A stretch of 24,998 nt of DNA, from positions 1 through 24,998 of the forward strand of contig JAMYHX010000567.1 in NCBI GenBank assembly GCA_025529335.1. The letters run 5' to 3'. Below are positions 1-8,276 of this stretch, in pieces. The notes under the pieces were generated by a model. It did not search any database and had not been told where the DNA came from. It saw nothing but the letters and a program-made list of their open reading frames with translations. Made by a program: the position numbers and the translations under genes. Position 1 is the first letter of the stretch, and each line of letters starts with the position of its first letter. The stretch is from Rhizopus sp. PT2906 (taxonomy: Eukaryota > Mucoromycota > Mucoromycetes > Mucorales > Rhizopodaceae).

Positions 1-248
1 TTTTTTATAATACAATTTATACGTAAATGTAAAAAAAAGTCTATTTATGGTTTTTTTTGCGTTGTGGCACTGGTGGGGCACTGTCGAAGGCGCCGAAGTT
101 CGTAGCTGCGCGCGGATCTATAAAAGTAGAAAAGGGATCAAATATGCTAAGAAATATGTAATAACAGTATTACCAAAAAGACGACAGAGGATGTAGCTAT
201 AAACATTCTAGTCGCGCTTTATTCTCAGAAAAACAATAAAAAATTTTC
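1..248. other. AT-rich flank, no gene seen
   Basis: No coding continuity was found on either strand. There is a short GC-rich patch near 85-115 followed by a TATAAAAG-like string near 120. Homology to the LINE begins only around 249, so this may be unrelated flank of a 5'-truncated element. Confidence 0.4.
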
Positions 249-1169
249 TTCGACGTTTGCCTTTGCTTCGGCCAAGAGAACTTCTTGCTGGCTTAAATTT
301 CACGCTCAGCAACTATGATGTAATTTGAGATATTGATGTTGTCAAGGACAACGCCACAGGTACTTTCTTGAGTTCTGGCTACGCCATCTCGATGTATCAA
401 AGCAATCGCTTACTCAAGATAAGATACCTTTTATTTGGAGCTCTCTCGTGATTACCTGGGGCTGATCCAGATGCTTTTCGTTCAGGCAAACTGCTTATTT
501 TGGCCCATTGGAATGACATGTCCTCTTATTGTAAGTATTGCCATGAATCTGGCCATGCCGCTCCTGGTTGCCCTAAATTTTCTAGCGGCAAACGTGCATG
601 TTTCCTCTGTCTCAAGCGTGGCCATGTTCGGGCAGACTGCCCTGAGCGAACACCCACTGCTAAGTGACGTTGTAATGGTCGTTCTACAACACGCTTGCCC
701 TCTTCAACCCAATTTATTCCAAGTGACTCTGATAACATAACTACAGAAACACCAAGCGGTGAGCACGATGGCTCGACAAGTATTCCCAAGTCTAAGGAGA
801 CTATCCTAGTGCAGGACCAACACCCAGAGATCCCTGAGGAAGCTGCTCCACCTGTACATAGTCCCTCATACTTACAATCTAAATATGCCAGTCTATTCAA
901 GAGATTGACCAGAATTCTCCCAGTTCTATCTCTCGACCATCCTCTCTTGCTTCGGCTACTGCAGAGGTTCATTCTGATGATGAAATGGAAGAGATTTCTC
1001 ATTCTTCTGAACATTCGGAAGAACAACATTAATCATTCTCTAGTAATACAGAAATGAATGAAGTCCAAAATGATCCTAAATTGCCAGCTTCCAAGTCTAC
1101 TCCCCAGGGCGTTTCTGTTTGTCGTAGCGATTGTAAACGTAACTCTCCGGACAAACTTAATCTTTAATT
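249..1169 (+). pseudogene. LINE ORF1 (CCHC zinc-knuckle, gag-like) relic
   Basis: Decayed ORF1 of a non-LTR retrotransposon, the RNA-binding protein that coats the element's transcript. Reading across frames gives RRLPLLRPRELLAGL, then a stretch ending in FLSSGYA, then CKYCHESGHAAPGCPK and CFLCLKRGHVRADCP, two CCHC zinc knuckles. An acidic Ser/Thr-rich tail ends at a TAA at 1167-1169. The same protein is encoded on the minus strand at 16578-17955, where the two knuckles are almost identical. Breaks include an in-frame TGA in the N-terminal part, a frame change near 420-450, a TGA right after the second knuckle (near 665) and a TAA in the acidic tail. The left end is truncated. The tail runs about 32 residues beyond the point where the 16578 copy stops, so this copy shows the normal ORF1 end. 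Family assignment is good; the exact LINE clade is not determined. Confidence 0.8.
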
Positions 1170-1194
1170 TATTATTATGATATCGCAAGGCTTT

Positions 1195-1691
1195 CAAGTT
1201 GTTATCTTTGAATGGCAATGGCTTTTTCAAAGTTAGTAAACCATCTACACGAAGACAATTTATATGGCACATCCGCTCTTGTAATCCTATATTTGCTACC
1301 CTGCAAGAAATGGATAATAGCGATAACCCCTTCTTTCAGTTTGATTTATTACATCAACAGTTTGTTTGTCATCAAACTTTATAGACTTAATATTCTAGTC
1401 CAGTTTACTTTGATCCTTCATTTTCAATCACACGTATTCCTATTCCAGAAGATGCAAGATGCTTTCTGGCTCAAGTTACACTTATCAACGATTTTATAGA
1501 GCCTTTCTTTATTCTTGCTATCTACACTCCGGCGAATGTAGCAAGAGAAAGACATGAATTTTTGAAAGGCTTTCACAGTTTCAGCAATTAGGTCCTTATG
1601 ATGACAGGTCCTATATTGATCGTCTTATAATTGTGGGTGATTTCAGCCTTACAATACAATCGTCACAAGTATCATCTTTCTACCGCAATTG
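1195..1691 (+). pseudogene. LINE ORF2 relic: start of AP-endonuclease-like domain
   Basis: Begins about 25 nt after the ORF1 stop, as expected for the second ORF of a LINE. It reads LLSLNGNGFFKVSKPSTR near 1199, then FATLQE, matching the opening of exonuclease-endonuclease-phosphatase domains (the N-G and LQE positions that hold the catalytic Asn and Glu). Further on there is FILAIYTPANVARERHEFL and then IIVGDFSL, the conserved 'GDFN'-type motif, here with Ser instead of Asn. The frame changes several times. The reverse transcriptase is absent because the relic is cut off by the LTR-like repeat at 1692. Known role of the family: nicking target DNA to prime reverse transcription. This copy cannot be functional. 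Confidence 0.7.
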
Positions 1692-1992
1692 TGTGATATG
1701 TCTCGAATATATAAAGAAATAATAAGGGAAGTATAAGTCGATGAATCTCTATATAACCTCTTTATTAAGATCAAGACTAGAGAGAGAGCCCAATACTACA
1801 AACAGCGTCATTTTATATGAAAACAGAATTATTAAGGAACCGATTTAATTATGGCCAATGATAGCTGGGCATGTCGTGTTATATGTTAATAACGTGTATT
1901 GTTGTCAGTCTCTTTGTATTATTCATTCTTAGAGTATAGATTTATAGTAACCTCATACGATAAGAGCAAGTATTTATAGGGTAAATGCGATA
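1692..1992. mobile_element. Solo-LTR-like repeat, copy A
   Basis: About 300 bp, closely similar to 20299-20573 in the same orientation over almost its full length; the first 40 bp are more diverged. Starts with TG at 1692 and ends in TA where copy B ends in CA. Contains TATATAA near 1755 and a GA-repeat patch near 1787. It carries roughly 25 extra bases (about 1862-1886) absent from copy B. The flanks differ: LINE endonuclease on the left, Fanzor on the right, and no 5-bp target-site duplication is visible. The LTR identity is inferred from copy B, which has TG/CA ends and a near-perfect 5-bp duplication. Transcriptional orientation is not settled because TATA-like and AATAAA-like strings occur on both strands. 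Confidence 0.65.
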
Positions 1993-2927
1993 CCCAGGAA
2001 GAAGAGATATGTTGTATTGTGTATACGAAAACTCTACACCAGAGCAACGAGTGAGATTTCGGTACACTAAACAACAGCAAGATAAGACGTACAAAACCAA
2101 AAAGTACAGTCGAACCTTGCAAGATCTCAAAGCCCAGGGTCCTGGTATCGTGCAAGCCGAGTAAGCTCTTTCTCAACAGCCAAGCAGCACTGTATCCGTA
2201 GACCACTTTGACCACTTCCTTCAAGACAGATCTGAACAGTCTGCCGTTCTCAGTGATTTCTATGGACAAACCATCGCAAGCCACGATAACAAATACCCCT
2301 TCTTTCGCAAGATCCGTCTTTCAGCGTACTTCAACAAACAACGTGCCGATCAAAAGCTTATTCAAGACTTACGCGCCAAGTTTGGAGAAGACATCGTGTT
2401 TGTGATAAGAAACTGGTCCGCTCCCCATGCTAGATACCATGAGCCTGCCAGTGGCCTTGGTTTTCGAAGACTCCTCAAGAAGCATGGGCTCCAATTCTAT
2501 CTTATAGATGAGCATAAGCCTAGTAGGTGCTGTTCAATATGCCACAACGAAAGCTTCCATACTTTCCGCCGCGTTTCAAATCCACAACTGTATCGATGTG
2601 AGCGATATCCTACGGTTATTTTCCATGGCCTTTCAAGGTAACAACACATTAACTACTTGAATGGCTTTATACTGACTGAACATTGCTTGTAGATGCACCA
2701 ATCTATAACGTAGACCCACCATGTCAGCATCAGATAGACATCGCTTATGGAATAGGGACATTGATGCTTGCCTCAACTACATGCACATCCTTCGTGGGCT
2801 TCGACGTAATGGCATGGTTCCTGATAGGTTTCGCCGGATTGCTGTTGCTCCTACAAGACGTCGAAGAAGAGTGGGCGATCAGGAGCAACCAAGAACTAGA
2901 ATACGCTTAGACAGTTGTCCGTCCTAG
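1993..2927 (+). pseudogene. Fanzor (eukaryotic TnpB-like RNA-guided nuclease) relic
   Basis: The C-terminal half of a Fanzor protein in one frame, with a 55-nt intron. It opens with PGRRDMLYCVYENS at 1994, the segment following the RuvC-I Asp; the C at 1993 would be the last base of that Asp codon. The middle has NWSAPHARYHEP. LIDEHKPSRCCSICHN follows, giving the RuvC-II Glu and the first Cys pair of the zinc ribbon. After NPQLYRCERYPTV comes HGLSR, then the intron, then CTN and RLWNRDIDACLNYMHILRGL, the RuvC-III Asp segment, and NGMVPDRFRR. Known role: RNA-guided DNA endonucleases carried by eukaryotic transposons. The copy is dead: it lacks everything before RuvC-I, has in-frame TAA stops at 2162 and 2706, and has lost a zinc-ribbon Cys before HGL. 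Identification rests on my recall of the family motifs and was not searched. Confidence 0.8.
2638..2692 (+). other. Spliceosomal intron in the Fanzor relic
   Basis: Runs from AAG|GTAACA to TTGCTTGTAG|A, 55 nt, with an ACTGAC branch-point-like string at 2671-2676. Removing it joins the HGLSR codons (phase 2) to CTN and restores the frame that runs into the RuvC-III segment at 2721. Unspliced, the frame stops at the TAA formed at the donor (2639-2641). Confidence 0.7.
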
Positions 2928-2955
2928 TTATCGCTAGGGCATATCTAGATGCCTT
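2923..2955 (+). other. Stem-loops at the Fanzor 3' end
   Basis: Two overlapping, mutually exclusive hairpins. In the first, CCTAG (2923-2927) pairs with CTAGG (2934-2938) over a 6-nt loop. In the second, 2936-2942 pairs with 2949-2955 (seven pairs including one G-U) around the loop ATCTAG. They begin at the stop codon of the Fanzor frame. In TnpB and Fanzor loci the guide RNA usually comes from the 3' end of the gene, so this may be a remnant of it. That is inference only. Confidence 0.35.
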
Positions 2956-3275
2956 CGGGGTAAGTTGCATATATATCATTATTTTTCTTACACAATTAAC
3001 TGTATAATTCTTTATATTTTCTCTTCTTGGTACTTATTACTCTCATTTGTGTGTTGTCTGCTATTTGCCTCCTTTTGCATGCATTTTATTCTTAACCTTT
3101 TTTTAATATGTGTCAATCAGTAGCTCACTACTGATCTCAAATGACTATTTCTTTTATTCTTAAAAATTAAAACTACACACATATATATATAAAGGAGGGT
3201 CATTTTGGATACCCCATTTCAGAAAAATGCTCATCCTGTATTAAAACTTTATATCTTTTGTTTACATTCACTCCT
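2956..3275. other. Gene-free AT-rich spacer
   Basis: Low-complexity, T-rich on the plus strand, with an (AT)n tract near 3180-3192. No open frame with recognisable motifs on either strand. Confidence 0.5.
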
Positions 3276-3366
3276 GAAAGTGATGGCTGGTGTGGCTACA
3301 GAATAGTCGCCGAAATGATAGAAAAGAACGAAGACAGGTTTCTCAAAGCGTATATCAGGAAAACTT
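3276..3366 (+). pseudogene. OTU-protease shard
   Basis: About 30 codons reading ESDGWCGYRIVAEMIEKNED and a few more residues. It closely matches the catalytic-Cys segment of the OTU-like domain on the minus strand at 6443-7100 (EGDGWCGYSIVAEMMEKNEN). Only this core is recognisable; no His segment follows. It is a free-standing fragment in the opposite orientation to the longer copy, so it probably comes from a second copy of the same mobile gene. Confidence 0.6.
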
Positions 3367-3707
3367 TTAGTTTTTCTTCTTTTCACGTTTGCCTCCATGC
3401 AGCAACCCAAACTACCATTGGTTGACTATGCCAGCTGCCTTACCGTGAAATTTGAGCATTGAGGTGAAAGCTTTGTCTCTATAGTGAATCAAATATTCGA
3501 GCATTATTGACCTACTACAGCCAGAAAAGGGAGTGCTGAGTCAGCATTCTGATGGCACATAATCCGTGTAAGAGTTGTTTAGGATCACACTAATTAAAGA
3601 GTTGGCAAAAGCTGAAAGAAGCCATTTGACAACAAATGCCATACTTTTATTGACAAGTCTAACACTAAGTGCATTATGAGTCATAGCGTCAACAAGTTAG
3701 ATTATCC
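3367..3707. other. Spacer with a possible minus-strand coding relic
   Basis: On the minus strand about 45 codons (near 3500-3365) can be read with one TAG, ending in a basic tail GGKREKKKN. I do not recognise it. The rest is anonymous and contains the 3' flank of F-box gene 1, which is not shared with the other F-box units. Confidence 0.25.
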
Positions 3708-5420
3708 TTATAAATAATCATATTCCATCTCATTATCTATTGGTTCTATTTTGGCGAAAACTTTGATCAAAGGGTTCCCGTTTACTGTTTTAGTCCATTT
3801 CCTGGTTGCCCCATTTTCGCGTTGTATGTCTACCAAGTATATCTCTTTATCTGACAAACGATCATCAATTTCTATTAGCGCCTTTCTACCAAACACATCT
3901 GTTAAACTACTGTAATGACCTTGAGAAGACCAAGTATTCGAAGGTGCAGTATCAAAGGAATCAAATAGCATATCCACTCTACTTTCAATTCCATCCATAG
4001 AGGAGCAAGTGATTTCAACGTTTACGTGACGTACTGACGGCAAGAGACGCAAGTAACCAGCAAGTGACCCACTTTCCATGGCAGGCACTCTCAGTGTAAG
4101 AGTATCTAATGTCGAATTCAAAGGCACATTTGCATCTATTGTAGCTTGTGATGGCGGCTGGAAAGGCGCAAATGTCCAGTAGTGGAAAGTCTTCATTTGC
4201 GTACAGGTAGTGAGAATATCTTCAATCCATGCGGTGCTGTCTTTATTATTTACTTTAAAGTTCAAGAAAAAGCTTTTGATATTGTGCTGATGCCTTTGGA
4301 GCATTTGTAACAGCCTTTCTTTATTCCCTGGTGTGTTTCTGAAACGTATACGTGCCATTCTGGTCTGCTGCAGGGCAAGGTTTGGATACATGCCTCTCAT
4401 ACTTTCAAAACAAACATGTACGCCAGTCGTGTGTTTTAAGTACGCTTCAAACAAAGAAAATGGCGCCGTTCCACCAATTTCATACGTTTGAATTGAGCTT
4501 AGATACTCCATAAGCCTATCGCCGACATTAGCAAAGTAGTCTTCCAGCTGATTCGTAAGAGCAAAAGAGTCACAGTAGCCAAATTGCAATATCAAATTTT
4601 GAAGATTGGGAAATTTATGCATGATATATTCGACGTTGTCTTGATGAGAGGACCAGGATACATGTAGGGTTGTAATATTTTTGTGCAGTTGTATAGATAA
4701 CATACCATGAGTAGTTAGTAATCTGCTTTCCGCATCCAATAGAGACATCCTTGAGTTCACGCTTAAAGACGCCAAGCTAGGACAAAGCTGGATTATTTCA
4801 TCATAATCCACGAGTGGCCAAGGGTATACCGTATATTCGACAGTCAAGTGTGTTAAGTTGCTAAACTCTGGTAATCGCTGACAGAGTTCTTTCATTATTG
4901 GAGTAGAAGGATGTTCTGGTGGTAGATAGAAGTGAGTGAGCGAATGGCGAAAAAGCAAAAGTGTGTTGTAACAGTCAAAGTAATTACGGCGTTTAATGAA
5001 TAAAAAAGGATTAGTAAGTTCCTTTATATGAGGCCAGTGCTTTGATGCGGCCATGGCGAGAGCACACCAGAAATCATAGTTCCTAATGGGACCCTTAACG
5101 CGTTCTACGTTTGGACAAGCTTCAACAAGTTCATTCATGTAAAGTTCTGCTGCTTCATATTTTCGGTATCTTGTGCTAAGGCATATAGTTCGAGTAAGGT
5201 GCCCTGTGCTGCTGTTTTTCATACAGTGTAAAAATCTTTCCATGACCGTATCGTCGTATAAATCTATTGAGCTATACAGCCATGTTTTTGCAACTTGGTT
5301 CCATCCCTTACAAACAAGCTGATATTGTGCCATCCAACTTTTCTTGTACTCGGCACTCTTCTGAACATATGTAAATATCTGCTGTAAAATTTCACTAGGT
5401 ATCTCATTGAAGCCTGGCAT
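3708..5420 (-). CDS. F-box/LRR-like protein, copy 1
   Basis: Intronless 570-aa ORF. Residues about 3-50 form an F-box (FNEIPSEILQQIFTYV, then QLVCKGWNQVAKTWLYSS), the helix set that binds Skp1 in SCF ubiquitin ligases. The rest has irregular leucine-rich repeats of the ribonuclease-inhibitor-like type (for example LPEFSNLTHLTVEY, LCPSLASLSVN, FPNLQNLIL), the usual substrate-binding part. By family knowledge it acts as a substrate receptor; the substrate is unknown. I chose the ATG at 5420 (CAAA-ATG context) because all three copies share it, although the frame stays open upstream to a TTG. Compared with copy 2, the F-box and the last 150 residues are nearly identical, while about residues 195-395 are strongly diverged. 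The last dozen residues also differ, so the duplicated segment ends almost at the stop codon. Confidence 0.88.
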   Translation of the reverse strand: MPGFNEIPSEILQQIFTYVQKSAEYKKSWMAQYQLVCKGWNQVAKTWLYSSIDLYDDTVMERFLHCMKNSSTGHLTRTICLSTRYRKYEAAELYMNELVEACPNVERVKGPIRNYDFWCALAMAASKHWPHIKELTNPFLFIKRRNYFDCYNTLLLFRHSLTHFYLPPEHPSTPIMKELCQRLPEFSNLTHLTVEYTVYPWPLVDYDEIIQLCPSLASLSVNSRMSLLDAESRLLTTHGMLSIQLHKNITTLHVSWSSHQDNVEYIMHKFPNLQNLILQFGYCDSFALTNQLEDYFANVGDRLMEYLSSIQTYEIGGTAPFSLFEAYLKHTTGVHVCFESMRGMYPNLALQQTRMARIRFRNTPGNKERLLQMLQRHQHNIKSFFLNFKVNNKDSTAWIEDILTTCTQMKTFHYWTFAPFQPPSQATIDANVPLNSTLDTLTLRVPAMESGSLAGYLRLLPSVRHVNVEITCSSMDGIESRVDMLFDSFDTAPSNTWSSQGHYSSLTDVFGRKALIEIDDRLSDKEIYLVDIQRENGATRKWTKTVNGNPLIKVFAKIEPIDNEMEYDYL

Positions 5421-6105
5421 TTTGAGATAAAGTATACACAAGAACAATCAACTGCCAAGTTAGGAACAACTCAAAAGAAAAGCGCAGGATATGCTGCGCA
5501 CAATATATCTTGCAGTGTGGCTGTTATCTTTGCCTGAAAAGGAAAGACATAAACTGTTGGATTACTTTTTTCGTTTAAATAGTTCATAAAGAAAAGCTAG
5601 ACTCTTCGTTCACCAAAGCCATTCAACATATAGCTTGGATCCATCCCCCACAGGACGAAGACCTGTTCTAGCATCATGGAGGAAAAAAAAAAACTCAAAT
5701 AGACTTTTGATCCAATAGAGTCAGTAACTTTAGACCAACGTAGTCTCACCAAGCATAGAACGCGATTGCTGTATTGCCTATGGTGAGGCCATACTCTATG
5801 CCTATAGCAGTCGTTGAGGTCGGCTTACCAGCCTCACATGGAGAGTCTACCACATAATGAATAGCAGAGGTGCAACCAAGTCTCTTGGAGGTACTCTATT
5901 CGACACTAGGGATATTGTTCGCGACAAGCTCGCTGAAAACACCCCCATAAAAACCCTACTTGTTTGTCCGTGCGACAGTACTGAAAAGTATCTCACACGT
6001 TAACGAGAAGATCGTCGACCGTGTTAGGAACATGTGTAAAGTTTTCGATGATTAAATGTTATGCGTGAATAGAGTATCGGCCAATCAAAATGTGAGAGTT
6101 AAAGG
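5421..6105 (-). repeat. Shared upstream region of F-box unit 1
   Basis: About 680 bp directly upstream of the F-box ATG, recurring upstream of copies 2 (12690-13324) and 3 (23062-23733). Blocks common to all three lie just before the ATG, around a TTTAAACGA / ACTATTTAAA string (near 5572-5585) that may be part of a core promoter, and around 5750-5930. Similarity to copy 3 runs out to about 6105 and then stops abruptly. On the plus strand a 48-aa ORF (5857-6003, starting MNSRGATKSLGGTLFDTRD) has a recognisable counterpart in copy 3 and a more diverged one in copy 2, which may be a relic of a divergent gene. Confidence 0.75.
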
Positions 6106-6442
6106 AAGGATAGAAAGAAAGGAAGAAAAAACTCATAGGAGTTACAATATTCTATTTCTCAGCTAATCATAATCGTTTATACACATGATCAAAAGGCTTT
6201 GTCCTCTGTTTGTTCTTAGGAATCACATCTCAAATAGTCAGACTCATAAGAGGTATGCTGAGGGATGTCTTTAGAGACCACACTCAAAGAGGGCTATCCT
6301 TTCAAAATGGGAAAGATTCTTCCCAGGTTTAGCATTCCCTTTTAGAGCATTTCATTGTTCTCCGACTTGATTTATGAGCATAAATGGCTTTATGTAGTTT
6401 ATTATAGATAACAACTGGTTCATGCAAAAAAAAAAGGATTGG
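6106..6442. other. Spacer, nothing recognised
   Basis: Starts where the F-box unit homology ends. It includes a GAAA-rich purine tract at about 6110-6130 and an A-run at 6426-6436 just before the MULE-OTU relic. No gene-like frame seen. Confidence 0.4.
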
Positions 6443-7827
6443 CTATTCGTCATCTTCATCAGATTCAATTAGCAAGACATCTTCAGAAAGTCCTGAAAGA
6501 GAACGATTGTTTCTTTCAACAGGATCGGGAAATATCTTATCCTTATTCCAGTAAGCATAGAATTCTTCTAGACAAGGAGGGAGAGCAAATAAACAATAAA
6601 ACACATGTGGCCACTGCTTCTGGATTTTTCTATCCACTTTGACTGAAATCCAATGGATACTACTTTCATTCTGCAATACCAATGTCTTGGGACTGCGCTG
6701 CTTTGTCTTGTCTGTCGTGTAATCAATAGGCAGATACGTTACTGCTCTCACGTTGCTGTTATTGCTGTAGATACAAACAGAGAACATAGTAAGCATCTGC
6801 TACTACTTGCGCACATTCAGGAGTATAGAAAAACCTGTCACCAGAGTATTTCGAACAGCGTGTAGCTGAAGTCCAGTTAATACTGTTTTTGATATTCTTC
6901 TTTAAACGGTCCAAGTCTTGAAACCAGAAGTTTTCGCGGTAATTGTTTTTATATTTTTCGAATGCATGAGGCATCTTTTCTTTTACTCTAGAAAACATAT
7001 TCTCATTCTTCTCCATCATTTCAGCAACTATGCTGTAGCCACACCAGCCATCACCTTCGGAATCGAATATGTACAAAACAGCATCTTTCTTGATCAACAA
7101 CGAGACAACATTATCTTCATCAGTATCGTCAATTTCTCTTTTTTGTTTCTTTCTTTTTTATTTTTGCTTTTTTTTTGATGTTTTTCGGGCTTTGACTCGC
7201 TTACCATACAGAGCATATAAAGCGAGGAATTTGGCTTTGCTAAGTGCTCTGTGGCTTACTTTTTTGGATAGCTTTTGTAATTGAGAATCTTCATATAGCA
7301 AAATATCGACTCTAGTTGCTTCTTCAATTTCCAGCTGATGATATTTTCTTTCGAAATTGTTGATGAATTCATTAACGTTCCTAAAGGCGCCTTTCAAAGG
7401 TAAAACGGCACTTACGTCCTTCTTCAAGGCATGATGAGAGCTTTCAGCTCTTTGCGTGCTTGTACATCCTAAATGGTTAAGCTTGCACGTAATATACCCT
7501 GCTCATTTTTCCTTGCATGAAACCCATTCATTTTCGAAGTATTCATAAACAGCTAAACCTCTACTGACATCAACATAGTTGTTTATATTCTCAGTAGCTG
7601 CTTGGAAGGTCACGAGTCCGTCATTGTACTCTGCTTCTGTAGTGCTGTACATCACCTTGTAAACAGAGTTGACGCATTCATCTTTTACTGTTACAGTTTT
7701 GAATTTACCAGCACAGTAGTCGCTGACATTGCTGAGCATATGTCATATACAGAGAAGCTTCTTGTTTGCTGGAAATCTCTTGTTCAAGGCATTCATTATT
7801 GTCGTAGAACAATATCTGCTTATGACT
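6443..7827 (-). pseudogene. MULE transposase (C-terminal part) fused to OTU-like domain, decayed
   Basis: One frame on the minus strand runs from about 7827 to 6759. Its first part reads MNALNKRFPANKKLLCI, then a TGA where the MULE C-x-W-H motif needs Trp, then HMLSNV. Next come YITCKLNHLGCTSTQRAESS and HHALKKDVSAVLPLKG, typical of the MULE transposase C-terminus (family DNA transposases, DDE type). A Lys-rich linker leads straight into an OTU-like cysteine protease domain: SEGDGWCGYSIVAEMM with the catalytic Cys, and ESSIHWISVKVD with a candidate His. It ends in an acidic tail. Breaks: in-frame stops at 7743-7745, 7503-7505 and 7158-7160, and a frame change near 6760-6796. Because the two domains share a frame across the linker, this was a single fusion protein. 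The N-terminal DDE part is missing. Confidence 0.7.
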
Positions 7828-8276
7828 TGCATTGATATAAACGACTGTAATCAGTATGAATAGAGTGAATTCATTCATTATAAGATTACGTGTACAGACT
7901 TTTAGTGATAAGTCAAATTAAATAGAATCTCTTCTTTGAATATAAATCATTACTTCTTTATATGAAAGGATACACTTCTTTAAAAGATAATTCTTCTTAT
8001 GGTAAAAGCAGTATCATAACTCAGATCATGAAATGAACAATAAGGTCAATGTCAGGAGCGAATTAAAAGTTTTCCTCGTGAACTCAGGAACCGTTAGTCA
8101 ATCATATCCTCAGTAATTATAATCCACGCTTAGAATAATGGCTTACCAGCCATTTGATAGCAGCTAGAAACAGTAGATCCTCAATATATTTTGTATGCTC
8201 CTTCTGTCTTTATCTCAAAATAAAGGTTAGTCTCAAAGAGTACTTCTTTTGTCTTTGTCTTGTGTCTTATAAACCA
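7828..8276. other. AT-rich spacer
   Basis: No convincing frame on either strand. A short plus-strand ORF at 8154-8378 overlaps the minus-strand exon D described next and has no motif, so I do not count it. The 3' untranslated part of that minus-strand gene would lie here. Confidence 0.4.

Noticed and set aside
435..740. 101-aa plus-strand ORF
   Set aside because: It is a shifted-frame reading of the LINE ORF1 zinc-knuckle region; the minus-strand copy at 16997-17224 gives the same shadow. The knuckles lie in the other frame.
526..1029. 167-aa minus-strand ORF opposite the LINE relic
   Set aside because: Antisense of the zinc-knuckle and acidic-tail coding region, with no motif of its own.
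3806..4000. 64-aa ORFs opposite the F-box 3' ends (also 14748-14942)
   Set aside because: Both are antisense shadows of the conserved C-terminal block, kept open only because the sense sequence is conserved.
5264..5458. 64-aa ORF starting upstream of the F-box ATG (also 13287-13481)
   Set aside because: A shifted-frame reading over the F-box start; the F-box frame has clear domain homology.
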